Position numbers and translations under genes: made by a program. Under the pieces are notes generated by a model, which was not told the origin of the DNA, made no database searches, and was given only the letters and a program-made list of their open reading frames with translations. 64,000 nucleotides of DNA from positions 9,844,634 to 9,908,633 of the forward strand of contig OU452235.1 of NCBI GenBank assembly GCA_911728455.2. The letters are read 5' to 3'. The stretch comes from Marthasterias glacialis (taxonomy: Eukaryota > Echinodermata > Asteroidea > Forcipulatida > Asteriidae). Of this stretch, positions 12,301-20,677 are shown piece after piece. Position 1 is the first letter of the stretch. Each line of letters begins with the position of its first letter.

Positions 12301-15300
12301 CACAATAAATAAGTAGGTTTTTTCGTTTTCAAAGTGAAAACTTAATTTGTATAAACGTGACACTAATGTCCTGAATGAGAACAATGTGCGAGAAATGTGT
12401 CCCTATACTCAGTTCTTGTTATGAGTTGCACAACGAATATCAGCATGAAATGTACACAAAGTCACATCGAAAAGACGCGCCAAATGTTATGACATTTTTA
12501 TCGGTTTCGATTTTAGTGTGAGTTTATTGAAACCCAGAGGATTCCAACGACTGTATTCTTTCAAAAACGATTATGTTTCATATCAAAATATGTTTCATTT
12601 ATCTTGTAGGACATTCTAAGGTCTCGAAAGATTACAACTGGCATCCTGGAAACCTGTTTTGATGTTAAAAACATCAGTTTTCAGTAAGTTTCGTTTCCTA
12701 TTTGTTTTCACGTAAATGTACTGTACAAGATTAATAAGACAGCAATTTCTATTCAAAGTGATGAGAAGACGGCTAGAGTAGCCTACATAAGTTGACAAAT
12801 GAAATAAAGTTGTGGAATTCGTATGAGGTTTAAATGATGTTAAAACAATGATGTATTTATTTTGTTATCAGCATGTTGGATGTCGGTGGCCAGCGAGATG
12901 AAAGGAAGAAATGGATTCAATGTTTTTCAGGTACGGTATAACATCAGAAGCAGACTAGGGTTTGTTGAAGTGTAATGACTTATTTTGCTTTATAGCTGCA
13001 TGTATGATTTTCCTAGTAGTGTGGTCTAGAGGCGATTTAAAGGGAAAACGGTGCATCAGTGTGTTTTGAAGAGTGAAATAATACCCATAACACCCATCCA
13101 CTAGTTTTCAACAAGCATACATCCAATCAATCCGTAAACAAAATCATAACATTCTGTGAACCTTAGAACGGATACTTTTTGAGGGATTTCGTGTACGTTC
13201 AAATCGGACTTAATGTACTTGTGTCAAATCGGTATCAGCAGTGCGCTGATTTGGGAGGTCTTCAGACGCTATTCCGTCAACTTTGACAGTATTTCAAACC
13301 ATCTTGGGTATTGGTACTGGTATGAACTAGCTTTTAGATTGAATACTAAAAACAATTTGGATAATCACCAACCCTGTATTCAGCCTTTAATGTAATTGAG
13401 TTGCATTGATGTATCGTGGTCGCATGAAGTGGATTGTGTTTGTGTGTTTGATTTGTATCAAGTAGATGTAACAGCACTCATCTTCGTAGTAGCCTGCAGT
13501 AGTTTTGACCTAGTGTTACGTGAAGACCAGAACAAAAACCGGTTACAGGAGTCTTTGGACCTTCATGAAAGACTATGGAAAAACAGGTATTGGTTGCTTT
13601 ATTTATACACTGCAAAAGGCATTATATAGCTGTCATTCTATAAAATGCTACCACTTGTTGCTGAGCGAGCGATGTAGTCGAAGAAAGACCCTCCCCCATC
13701 ATCCACTACCGTTTCATCCTTGCACTGCCAGTATCTAACTTGTTTGCCTCAAATTGGGATAACGTGCACACTGTTATCATTTTGTGACGTTGAAGAGGTC
13801 GGAAATAATATCTGCATAAAATTGTATTGTTGTATCACTTCAAATATAATGTATCATACGAATACATTTTCGATTCACGATGTCCATGTAGGGCCATCAT
13901 ACTGTCATCAGCCACGTTTTTTCAGTTCATTAGGCCACCTGGTGTTTCTCTTCATGAACTTCCTTCTGACCCAAGGACCTAAAACGCTACTTTGGATACA
14001 TTTTTTACCGTAATTTTGACTCTTTTCTCGCTAGATTTCTCAGGGGTACGTCTGTTGTCATGTTTCTGAACAAACAAGACATTTTAGCAGAGAAGATGTC
14101 CAGAGGTCAGTCATCATTAGTCGATTACTTCCCAGAATATGAATCGTACATGCCACCAGGTAATTAAATCAATTACATCATTACAATTCATTATTAAAAA
14201 ATGGCACTCACTGTGACATTTTGTGAAGTTCAACAGTATTTGTTTCGAGTATTAGTTCGAGTCATTTAGAATACTATTCTTATGAAGAAATCAACAAATG
14301 CAATAGAAGTGATTCCTGTGATAAGAAGTTATATCTGTTTATTATCAATCATGTTTGCAACATTTTGAATGCATTGTTTTCAATTTTTTTTGTACGTGAT
14401 TAAATCTGTTTTTTGTCTAGAAACAATCGAACCTCCTGAGGGATTGTGTTGTTTTTCAACTAAAAAGAAAAGAGCAGAGCAACGTAGACGAGAATCAAGT
14501 AAGAATGTTGGACCAACAAACTTTACTATGGGCCTATATCTTCAGCAAAGTTAGTTACTCGCAACATCATATAGAAAATATCAATTCATTGTTTCTGTAC
14601 GGTGTTGTTGTATATACATGTATATGTATATTGTTAATTTTACAAAGGCATGTATCCTCCCCAACCCCTCAACCCCCTCGTAAAAACAATGGGAGGGGAA
14701 TAAACAAAACCGAAGGATTAGAGTAATCGAATACTTGCTAAAGGCACGGATCAGTTGAGATTAGATAAATAACGACCTTTTTATCAAGAAGGAGCTAAAC
14801 TGGCTCTCCATTATAACATATTATTTGTAATCGAAATTTACAACCCCAAATGTACATCAAGTTAATTCGATCACGAAAGAGAAATATCAGCATACAAAGT
14901 TAACATCTATTAAAAGTAAAACGTCATTCAATAAGAACCAGACTATTGCCAGCAAACTATAGAATAAGAAACTAAAATTTTAAAAACGATACTGTTTTGA
15001 ATCATTGTGCATCAACCATTCTTTGTGAACAGTCGGCAACCAGTTCTTTCGTCTGGCATTTTTTCACGATTTTAAAGATATTTTAGTTTTCTCTTATTTC
15101 CCGACAGAATATCAGGGTCATCCTTCGATCCATCCAATATCGTACAATCCAAATGGTTTTGTACAACCTGCACAATAATATAAAAAATAAATCGTTCATG
15201 TCGTCTCCATACCCAAATATTCTTTTACAGTCATTTAGACAAAAAGTGCTTTTTTCTTTTGCAACTTTTTCCAGACAAATCCAGAGCATAGGTGTTTTTG

Positions 15301-18300
15301 ACAATATATAAACAGATGTTCAATCTCTTCATTACATAAAAGACATTTGTCATCTTCCGCGATTTTCATTGCATGTTATTTATATTTGGTCGACACCCAC
15401 AAAACAAAACACAAATACAAAATTGCATGCTACTTGGGTTTGCACCCCGCTTGCAAACCCGAGCTAAACAAGTTCGGGATGCCAGAACACCGGTGGTACA
15501 GCCACCACCGTAGTGTGTTATGGTGAAACTGTGTTATTCTATCTGTAAATCAATGTGTTTTAGTTTTAACTAAAATGTGCCTTTGAAGTGAAATGAAGAA
15601 CCTTTTATTTCATTCCGCTTCCAAACACTTTGTCAAATCTCAGTCATTGAATCTGTTTATACTAAAACCTGTCATATTGTACTTAACTGCAGCATTCCCA
15701 GCTTTGAACATCGTCGAAAGTAGAGAGTTTTTCAAGGCCAAGAGTTTTATCAAATCTAAGTTTCAGGTAAAAAATTCAATTTTCTTTTAAAATCTAATAA
15801 TGAACTAAGGAGAATGATAACTGATAGTAATAATGGCTAAAGTATTTTGATTTTTAAGTTATTCAAAATAAATAATAAATTCAAAGACAGTCAAAACGTA
15901 AGATTTATGTTGATGAAGGCTCGAAGCACAAACAAGTCGTCGAAAAGAATTTGACAATTATGTTTCATGCATTTCACGTATTTTTTACCATCCTTGGTAA
16001 AATTGAAAATATGTCAGATGACAATATTAAGACATAAAACATTGTTGGTAATTGTGGAGTGTCGTGGCCGAGCGGTTAAGATCACCAGCAGAGTGTGGGT
16101 TCTAAAAATAGCATTAGGGTGACATTAAAGGGCCCATGAAGAGTTTTTTTTTCACGGAACATTTTTGTGGCTTAATATATGGTTTGAAATTAACAAAACA
16201 TAGTATTGACTATTTTGTTGTGTCTGTTATGCGTTAATACACTTAAATTGAGCCCAGAAAATGTGTGCCATTTGATTGCGCAATGATCCATGACGTAGGC
16301 TGTGGTAAAACATTTCGAAGACGGCTCTGGTGCCGAGTGGTCAACAATGCATTGTATGTTATTGTCACACACATGGCCCTGGTCAGCTGTTCCACTGTCT
16401 ACGTCACAGATTTTATGTTAATGAGGAAGGGTGGGCGGAGCACGGCAACCCCCTAATTTTAGAAATCGTTATTTCTACGATTAATACGCATGTAAAAATG
16501 TGAAAAAAGTAAAGATATACTATAATAGGCATACTTTATTTTTTTAAAATTCATAGGACCTTTAAACAGATTTTTTTTTAATCTGAAGTAAGGGCAAGGA
16601 TGATACTTTGTAATGATATAATTGGGTTTTTTACATAATTTTGCATTTTGGCTGGGTGCTTTAAAAATAAGCTAAAAACAGTTTTTGAGACCCCCCCCCC
16701 CCCCAAATAGACCGATTGCGCGATTCGCGTCACGTGACCCCTTCTGGGTATAAAGTAAGCACACACGACGTCCTCCATAGGAAAGTGCGTCACGGTACAA
16801 GATGATTGTTGCATTTTGTTTATTCGATCGAGGCTTTTCTTGCTCGAAATCTGTGACAAATATTCCCGAGTTTGTACTAGAGACCTTCGAGTGGCTGAAT
16901 AAAGCCAGTAAGGACAGTTCCAGCAAGTCTTGAAAATTGTACAAGAATTAGTAACGTATAAATTAGCACGATGTGTACAGTGCACGACGGAACGTTAGGC
17001 CAGACGACCGCGATCACCACACACTTTTCAACACAAAAATTTCAAAGTTTTGAAGCTGAAATCATCCAAAGAAATTGCTTTCCAAAACTGTGTGATTCCT
17101 TTGCCTATTTAATTTTTGCAAGGCTAGGTATTAATGCTCATTTTTCCAACGTTGTTAACCCTTTTTTTTTTTTTACAGTGATTTAGTCCTACATTACAAA
17201 CAAAATAACAGGCGGGTGGCTACATAATAGTCGTCTGACGCCCGTGCATGGCTAACCTCTTTTTAGTAGAATTCTGTTAAATTATGAAACAGAGATGTGA
17301 TTTAATTTAATGCCACAACATACTACTTTAAATAAAGGGGCTGATTAACTAATTCATCACTTAACAAAAGTAAAATCGACTGTTTTCGTACTCACTCTGT
17401 GTCACGGCCTATCTCTTTACATGTATTTTGCCATCAATGTATGGCGTTATACCCAGTTATAAGAGGTCAACATTGTTGCGCAATCGGTCTATAAATTGGC
17501 CCAAAAATGCACAAAACACGAAATAGCCTTGAACCATAGCATTGGGCCTTTGGGAACATTTTGACATATTTTTTTTGTTAATTGCTCACCTAGTCCTTTC
17601 ATTTAAAAAAAAAATAATAAACATTTTGGGCCGAGTACAAAAATATGAAGTATTTACGCGGACCCACTCTTAAAATGACTTGTTCTCAATGTAATTTCGT
17701 TATTTTACACGAGCCCGGTAAAGGTTTTACCATGACCACGTAAGTTTTGCATAATTTTACGTAAGACTTACTATGCGTTCGGTAAAGATTAACTGATGAG
17801 TAAAATCACCATGTGCTCGACGTGACGAGATTCATGATACGTACCGACGGACCACGACTGCTGGCATGAAAACATGAAGAAAAATCTCACCGAATAGCGC
17901 TTTGAAGATCAGCTTCTATGGACAATCGGAGGTTAGTGATAACTTAGACCAACTTGATAACAATTTAGGGCTTGAAAGTTTCCTAATTTTGCAAACGAAT
18001 CCTGTCAGTGATAGTGTCCGTGTGACCTTTGCGAAAACCTGCATGCTGGGATTCGCCATGGCCTAGGCTACTTAACGTTTTTACGGTGTCACACGGACAC
18101 TGTCGCCGACAGTCCTTTTTTTCTTCATAAAATTAGGTTTCAAGCTCAAATTTTTTATTAAGTTTGGTATAAATTATCACTAACCTTCGAATGTCCACAT
18201 ATAGAAGATCTTCATTCGGCGATCATTGTCTTCATTTTTTCATGGTTGCAGCCGGGGTCCGTCATTACGTATATGTTAAATATAAAAGTTTGAAATCTGC

Positions 18301-19640
18301 GTTTTTTTGTTTGTTTGTGCACACGTGTGTGATTTCTCTCAAAAAAAACTCTAGGCTTTGATGCTTTCATCATAACAAAGACTTAAAATAGGCATTTCTG
18401 CATTTAATAGCGATACTTTTCAATTGGTACATTTTACTTTTGTATCACGTACTTTTTACCTTTAATTCATAGTAACCTAATAGTTTGGTAAATTTCACTA
18501 CACAACAATGAGGTAATAATTAACACACCTTCCAAGTAAATGTTTACCTAACACGTGTTTGGTAATATTTTACTTAATTACGAGTGAGTTCGTATAGTGC
18601 TTCTGAAGCAGGTAAGATTTTACACAACCTGTGTAATTTTTTCTCTGTGTGCAAGATATACAAGATAGTTTTATTTCATATTCATACGTATAATTGATTA
18701 TTAATGATTCAGGGTATATAAATTGTGCATTTGTTTATTATTATTCCTCAGAGTATATGCATAACGGTAAACAAAGAAACAAGTTACAAGAAATGTTGCT
18801 ACCCTCATTATACATGCGCGGTGGATGAAGAGAACATAGACCGTGTGTTTCAGGATTGCACAGACATCATACAAAGAGAACATCTTAAAAAATTCAATTT
18901 AATGTAAAGTCATCATCAGCGGCAGCTCTTCTTGAATCAGAACTTAGAATTTACTCAACTGAAGTAGTTCTAATTTGAAAAACTAAAAACAATCAGTGCC
19001 AGTAAACTAACACTGAGGAAACCGAGCTATGAAAGTTAATTAATAGACCCTTAGCTTTTGCTGCAATAATATTAAACCACAGTAAGACATCTGTATTCAA
19101 ATGAACATTGTGTCTTTGCACTGCTTATTTGCTTAGAAGTACACAATTAGTCTGGTCTATTTTATGTACAAATTTACGTGTTGTTATTGCCGACTTCGCT
19201 GTTTTATTTTGAAAATGCAGAAATTTACCTGAATGTGAAGCATATCGATCTTCATGTTTACAAATTATTGTCACAATCACCTGAAAACAGAGTATAGCCA
19301 TGTTACGGTTAGGCTACAATTACTATGTTTTATTCACACTAATGTGTTTGTATTCTTTGTAATCAAATTGTGTTAGCAGTAAGTGAAGATCTCTTACTCT
19401 TTTGGTAAATCTGTGTCATTATCAATTGTGTTTCTTTTATTTCTGATCATGTAAATTATTTCCATTTATTTCCTAATTCAGGAGCTAAGCATTTGTGACA
19501 CATTTGAACATCGTTTCGTCAAACACTGCTATTTTCATTTCACCATTGCCGTCAGTTCAGAGAACATCAGCAAGGTATTTGAATCGTGTAAAGACATGAT
19601 CCAGCGATTACACTTGGAAAATTCTGGAATCATCCGCTAG
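3195..19640 (+). CDS. Gs-class G protein alpha subunit, divergent paralogue, alternative terminal exons
   Basis: Coding exons: 3195-3315, 8487-8559, 8921-8975, 9211-9330, 9428-9525, 11620-11674, 12610-12683, 12872-12930, 13466-13586, 14035-14159, 14421-14498, 15693-15766, then either 18752-18907 or 19482-19640. All junctions are GT/AG and the phases agree. The product is 402 or 403 residues (human long Gs alpha is 394). Seen: P-loop GAGESGKST at residues 41-49; switch I Arg180 and Thr183, matching Gs Arg201/Thr204; switch [11 protein letters not shown] at 202-210 with catalytic Gln206; NKQD at 271-274; TCAVD at 372-376. The helical domain carries [10 protein letters not shown] and [14 protein letters not shown], diagnostic of Gs. 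Known for the family: a membrane-attached GTPase that couples receptors to adenylyl cyclase. Similarity to vertebrate Gs looks too low for the strict orthologue, so a paralogue with a modified effector or receptor interface is inferred. Confidence 0.93.
4170..4960 (-). mobile_element. LINE reverse transcriptase fragment in G alpha intron 1
   Basis: Read on the minus strand, 4700-4830 gives [20 protein letters not shown] and a YTDDT box (ancestrally YADDT). This is the catalytic palm of a non-LTR reverse transcriptase. 4480-4650 gives a thumb-like segment with [20 protein letters not shown], and 4330-4370 gives DYCSHTWAG, typical of the C-terminal part of such proteins. Frames change several times, so it is an old, dead fragment. 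The 4960-5560 stretch has Cys-rich minus-strand frames ([16 protein letters not shown]) that might be another part of the element; this is uncertain. Confidence 0.7.
5560..6480. other. Intron 1 stretch, unassigned
   Basis: Short open frames on both strands (77 codons minus at 6179-6412) without recognised domains. GC content is higher than in neighbouring intron sequence, suggesting old inserted material, but no termini were found. Confidence 0.3.
6595..7245 (+). repeat. Dispersed repeat of about 170-bp diverged units (copy 1)
   Basis: It starts with GGCGTAGCGAAGGCACTTTC and a G homopolymer, then three diverged units. Each carries a G-rich stretch, CCGGACGCTCT, TTTTCAGGACTAA and a GTCAAgTTGCC segment. 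The same sequence occurs inverted at 33095-33650, including the C/G tract and GCGTAGCGAAGGCAC. The open frames inside are not conserved and the repeat is probably non-coding. Confidence 0.75.
7930..8314. mobile_element. Foldback (long-palindrome) MITE in G alpha intron 1
   Basis: The left arm GATTGGTCTTGTGAGAAC is matched at the right end by GTTCTCACAAGAACGATC, and the two arms pair almost throughout for about 180 bp each. Matching inner blocks include ATTTCGGAATTCGGGG and GTCCC/GGGAC flanking a short AT-rich loop near 8120-8155. No coding frame is present. It would form a large stem in the pre-mRNA 170 bp upstream of exon 2. Confidence 0.85.
8487..8559 (+). CDS. G alpha exon 2 (P-loop)
   Basis: The acceptor ttcttgtag precedes GTGCTGGGGAGTCTGGG and the donor is GTGAGT at 8560. 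It encodes [18 protein letters not shown], the phosphate-binding loop and helix alpha-1. VKQMKILH resembles Gs (VKQMRILH) rather than Gi/Gq (FIKQMRIIH). It continues exon 1 in phase 1 and ends in phase 2. Confidence 0.95.
8921..8975 (+). CDS. G alpha exon 3 (start of helical domain)
   Basis: It encodes [18 protein letters not shown], matching the first helix of the helical domain (Gs: VQDIKNNLKEAIE). The acceptor is atttgtgcag and the donor is GTACGT. The phase fits exons 2 and 4. Confidence 0.88.
9211..9330 (+). CDS. G alpha exon 4 (helical domain)
   Basis: Forty codons, starting after a cttcccccag acceptor and ending before GTAATA. It reads [16 protein letters not shown], then [14 protein letters not shown]. 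This aligns with the Gs stretch that has AMSNLVPPVELA and VDYILSVMNVPDF. Confidence 0.92.
9428..9525 (+). CDS. G alpha exon 5 (helical domain)
   Basis: It encodes [14 protein letters not shown], then [17 protein letters not shown]. Gs alpha has EFYEHAKALWEDEG and NEYQLIDCAQY at the same place. This is one of the strongest class-specific matches. The exon ends in phase 2 at a GTAAGT donor. Confidence 0.95.
9599..10038. mobile_element. TIR element (about 440 bp) in G alpha intron 5
   Basis: Terminal inverted repeats of 25 bp with one mismatch: GACCCATCCATTAAGCCCCG at the left, and CGGGGCTTAATGGATCGGTC at the right. The interior holds an 88-codon frame (9677-9943) without a recognisable domain. 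No target duplication was clear. This is probably a non-autonomous DNA transposon. Confidence 0.8.
10040..11017. other. Intron 5 sequence with C homopolymer
   Basis: No gene features. A run of 24 C lies at 10569-10592, followed by CCACCACCACCC. The rest is AT-rich intron. Confidence 0.5.
11018..11195. mobile_element. Palindromic MITE, AATAATGAATGTTTATGAG family (copy 1, diverged)
   Basis: It begins acaaataatgaatgtttatg, includes GGAATGTTCCATTTAACGAG, and ends near a CATTGCACGAATGCAAAACA segment. It is homologous to the better-preserved palindrome at 53690-53868. A separate half copy lies at 11470-11570. Confidence 0.65.
11470..11570. mobile_element. Half copy of the AATAATGAATGTTTATGAG palindrome family
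   Basis: TTTTTCATTCGTTGAAATAT, then ACTCATGAAAATATTCTCAC and CATAAACATTCATTATTC match the right arm of the family, about 50 bp before exon 6. Confidence 0.6.
11620..11674 (+). CDS. G alpha exon 6 (linker to switch I)
   Basis: It encodes [18 protein letters not shown], matching Gs FLDKIDVIKQADYVPSDQ. The acceptor is attgtcaag, with a weak pyrimidine tract, and the donor is GTGAGG. Confidence 0.92.
12610..12683 (+). CDS. G alpha exon 7 (switch I)
   Basis: It encodes [17 protein letters not shown]. The Arg that cholera toxin modifies in Gs (Arg180 here) and the Mg2+-binding Thr183 are both conserved. The donor is GTAAGT and the exon ends in phase 2. Confidence 0.95.
12872..12930 (+). CDS. G alpha exon 8 (switch II)
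   Basis: It encodes [19 protein letters not shown], nearly identical to all G alpha switch II segments. Catalytic Gln206 is present, so GTP hydrolysis should be intact. The donor is GTACGG. Confidence 0.96.
13466..13586 (+). CDS. G alpha exon 9 (switch III and alpha-3)
   Basis: It encodes [17 protein letters not shown], then the acidic [13 protein letters not shown] of switch III. Gs has REDNQTNRLQEAL. It ends with ERLWKNR before a GTATTG donor. Confidence 0.94.
14035..14159 (+). CDS. G alpha exon 10 (NKQD guanine-specificity motif)
   Basis: It encodes [20 protein letters not shown] with NKQD at 271-274, then [14 protein letters not shown], equivalent to Gs IEDYFPEFARYTTP. It ends in phase 1 before GTAATT, so it can join either exon 11 or exon 12 in frame. 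Confidence 0.94.
14421..14498 (+). CDS. G alpha exon 11, symmetric cassette with Cys-Cys and basic cluster
   Basis: A 78-nt exon with strong signals (tttttgtctag acceptor, GTAAGAAT donor), phase 1 at both ends. It encodes [18 protein letters not shown] followed by AEQRRRES. Gs has only about 18 residues between the DYFPEF tyrosine and AKYFI; here there are about 44, most of the excess from this exon. Joining exon 10 directly to exon 12 keeps the frame (Glu..Thr replaced by one Ala). Inference: a regulated cassette in the alpha-4/beta-6 region, possibly a palmitoylation plus basic membrane patch. Confidence 0.85.
14499..15692. other. G alpha intron 11, no other feature seen
   Basis: AT-rich intron. 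A small GC-richer patch at 15430-15520 contains short inverted stretches (GCAAACCCG region and GGTGGTACAGCCACCACC). No coding evidence. Confidence 0.4.
15693..15766 (+). CDS. G alpha exon 12 (alpha-4/beta-6 region)
   Basis: It encodes [18 protein letters not shown], then [15 protein letters not shown] aligns with Gs AKYFIRDEF. The acceptor is cttaactgcag and the donor is GTAAAA. It ends in phase 0, the phase required by both terminal exons. Confidence 0.88.
16056..16115 (+). repeat. tRNA-derived SINE head fragment
   Basis: GTGTCGTGGCCGAGCGGTTA and CAGCAGAGTGTGGGTTC match the A-box and pre-B-box parts of the SINE seen on the minus strand at 20040-20480. The body is missing. A TTAA-bounded MITE starts just downstream. 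It is not a functional tRNA gene. Confidence 0.6.
16125..16565. mobile_element. TTAA-bounded MITE (piggyBac-like)
   Basis: Both ends lie at TTAA, the family-typical target duplication of piggyBac elements. Inverted ends AGGGCCCATGAA and TTCATAGGACCT differ at two positions. The interior (about 430 bp) has no transposase-like frame. It sits in the G alpha intron between exons 12 and 13A. Confidence 0.6.
16707..17492 (-). mobile_element. TIR element with TAGACCGATTGCGCGA ends (copy 1)
   Basis: The left end is atagaccgattgcgcgattc; the right end is ttgcgcaatcggtctat. Most of the interior is homologous, in opposite orientation, to 52933-53690. Shared blocks include TTTTCAACACAA, GTGTGATTCCTTTG and a TCAAAGGTCTCTGGTACAAA-like segment. 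A C homopolymer sits just outside the left end. No consistent reading frame is conserved between the copies, so it is probably non-autonomous. Confidence 0.72.
17690..18640. mobile_element. Large foldback element upstream of terminal exon A
   Basis: An imperfect palindrome with arms at about 17835-18050 and 18060-18272. Paired blocks include AGTGATAGTGTCCGTGTGAC with GTCACACGGACACTGTC, and GGTTAGTGATAACTT with TTATCACTAACC. The outer flanks to 17690 and 18640 are enriched in GGTAAA/TTTACC half-sites. No coding capacity is seen. It ends about 110 bp before the acceptor of exon A. Confidence 0.72.
18752..18907 (+). CDS. G alpha terminal exon A (canonical-type C terminus)
   Basis: After the acceptor ttattcctcag it encodes [18 protein letters not shown], then [21 protein letters not shown] and TAA. 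The guanine-contacting TCAVD motif and the [10 protein letters not shown] context are typical of Gs. The last five residues, KFNLM, replace Gs QYELL. There is no Cys at position -4, so pertussis-toxin modification is not expected. Confidence 0.93.
   Translation, partial: SICITVNKETSYKKCCYPHYTCAVDEENIDRVFQDCTDIIQREHLKKFNLM
18908..19481. other. Interval between the two terminal exons
   Basis: AT-rich sequence serving as the 3' UTR of the exon-A form and as an intron for the exon-B form. No inserted repeat was noticed. An ATTAAA lies near 19071. Confidence 0.5.
19482..19640 (+). CDS. G alpha terminal exon B (alternative, divergent C terminus)
   Basis: After the acceptor tcctaattcag, in the same phase 0, it encodes [19 protein letters not shown], then [19 protein letters not shown] and TAG. 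It is homologous to exon A along its whole length (53 versus 52 codons). TCAVD becomes TIAVS and the tail is one residue longer, ending in Arg. The open frame and conserved alpha-5 pattern suggest it is used rather than dead. A and B are most simply alternative last exons; each carries its own stop. Confidence 0.87.
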   Translation, partial: ELSICDTFEHRFVKHCYFHFTIAVSSENISKVFESCKDMIQRLHLENSGIIR

Positions 19641-19887
19641 ACACTCCCAGCAAACACCGCCTCATCCATTTCCATAACAGGTGTATGCCACGTCGGTGTT
19701 CAGTAACGTCACACATTTTCCTTTAGTACTCACCCTCAGGAGTCTGCGTTTGACATATGCCTATCCAAACGCGAAATATCATCTAGGCATAGACGGACAC
19801 ACTGCAACTTGGAATATTGAAATAGTTAATCCAAAAAACATTGCTCTACAAGTTTAATATTGGTTTAGTATACTCCAACCATTTGTA

Positions 19888-19893
19888 AATAAA
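19888..19893 (+). terminator. Poly(A) signal of G alpha gene
   Basis: An AATAAA lies about 250 nt after the exon B stop, in the AT-rich stretch atttgtaaataaatatattt. Exon A has only a weaker ATTAAA near 19071. A transcript ending in exon A may use that site or carry exon B in its 3' UTR. Confidence 0.5.
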
Positions 19894-20039
19894 TATATTT
19901 AAAGCAGCTGAAAATTGTATTCATTACGCTTAAGTAATACAGAAGGGTGTAAGATGATGAAACAGTACCAGGAAAGACCGCCGCCCCTCCCCCATCCTCG
20001 CCGCTTCAACGCACATTTTTAGATCATTATTAATCGTTT

Positions 20040-20480
20040 TTAACAGATTTCGTTAATAGCGCATTACACAAAGAGTCCCAATGCGCTTTACAAAGAAGCA
20101 TTATAATATTTTCCGGCAAGGTATTCGGAGTTACTTTTTTGAAGTATGAGACCTATTCCTTTACATAGCACCATGTATTGCTGCGTTCTTCGGATAGGAC
20201 GGTTTACAAGATGCTGTGGCGCAATCTGCATCCGATCAAACCAGGAACACCGGGGAGAACCCCTTCTCTTTTCGATAAGTGCACTGGGTTCTTTTACGTA
20301 CATTACACAACACATGGGACCTACGGCTTTACGTCCCATCCGAAGGACGCAGCAATAATGGTTAAGGGTTTTGCTTAAGGACACAAGTGTCACGACCGGG
20401 ACTCGAACCCACACTCTGCTGATCAGAAACACCAGAGCTTGAGTCCGGTGTTCTAATCCGCTCGACCTCGACACGCCACG
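20040..20480 (-). repeat. tRNA-derived SINE
   Basis: Read on the minus strand, it has a tRNA-like head (A-box-like GAGGTCGAGCGGATTAGAAC; B box GGGTTCGAGTCCC, at + 20398-20410). The body follows with ACTTGTGTCCTTAAGCAAAA, then CCTTCGGATGGGACGTAAAG and AAAAGAACCCAGTGCACTT. The tail GCGCTATTAACGAAATC resembles LINE 3' ends that mobilise SINEs. SINEs with this head and body are common in invertebrate deuterostomes. Overlapping open frames here are not genes. Confidence 0.85.
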
Positions 20481-20677
20481 CAGTCTTTATAAAAGACCTT
20501 CTCAATTATATATCATGTAACTGCGCTTTGGTTCTCGTAGCTGCCATTATACCATTGCAACATCACAATTATAGCCTAGGTCATTTAGTTCACAAAAAAA
20601 GTTTGATACTTGGACATTTCATAACGAAAATTCACACTGTAGCCAGCTTTACACAACAAATCGTCCCGACTAGACCC

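Noticed and set aside
16056-16100. Possible tRNA-Leu/Ser gene
   Set aside because: Only the A-box side and part of the variable region match; there is no anticodon stem or complete B box. It is a SINE head fragment.
20088-20474. 128-codon minus frame with basic, Arg/Gln-rich sequence
   Set aside because: It reads through the tRNA head and body of the SINE.
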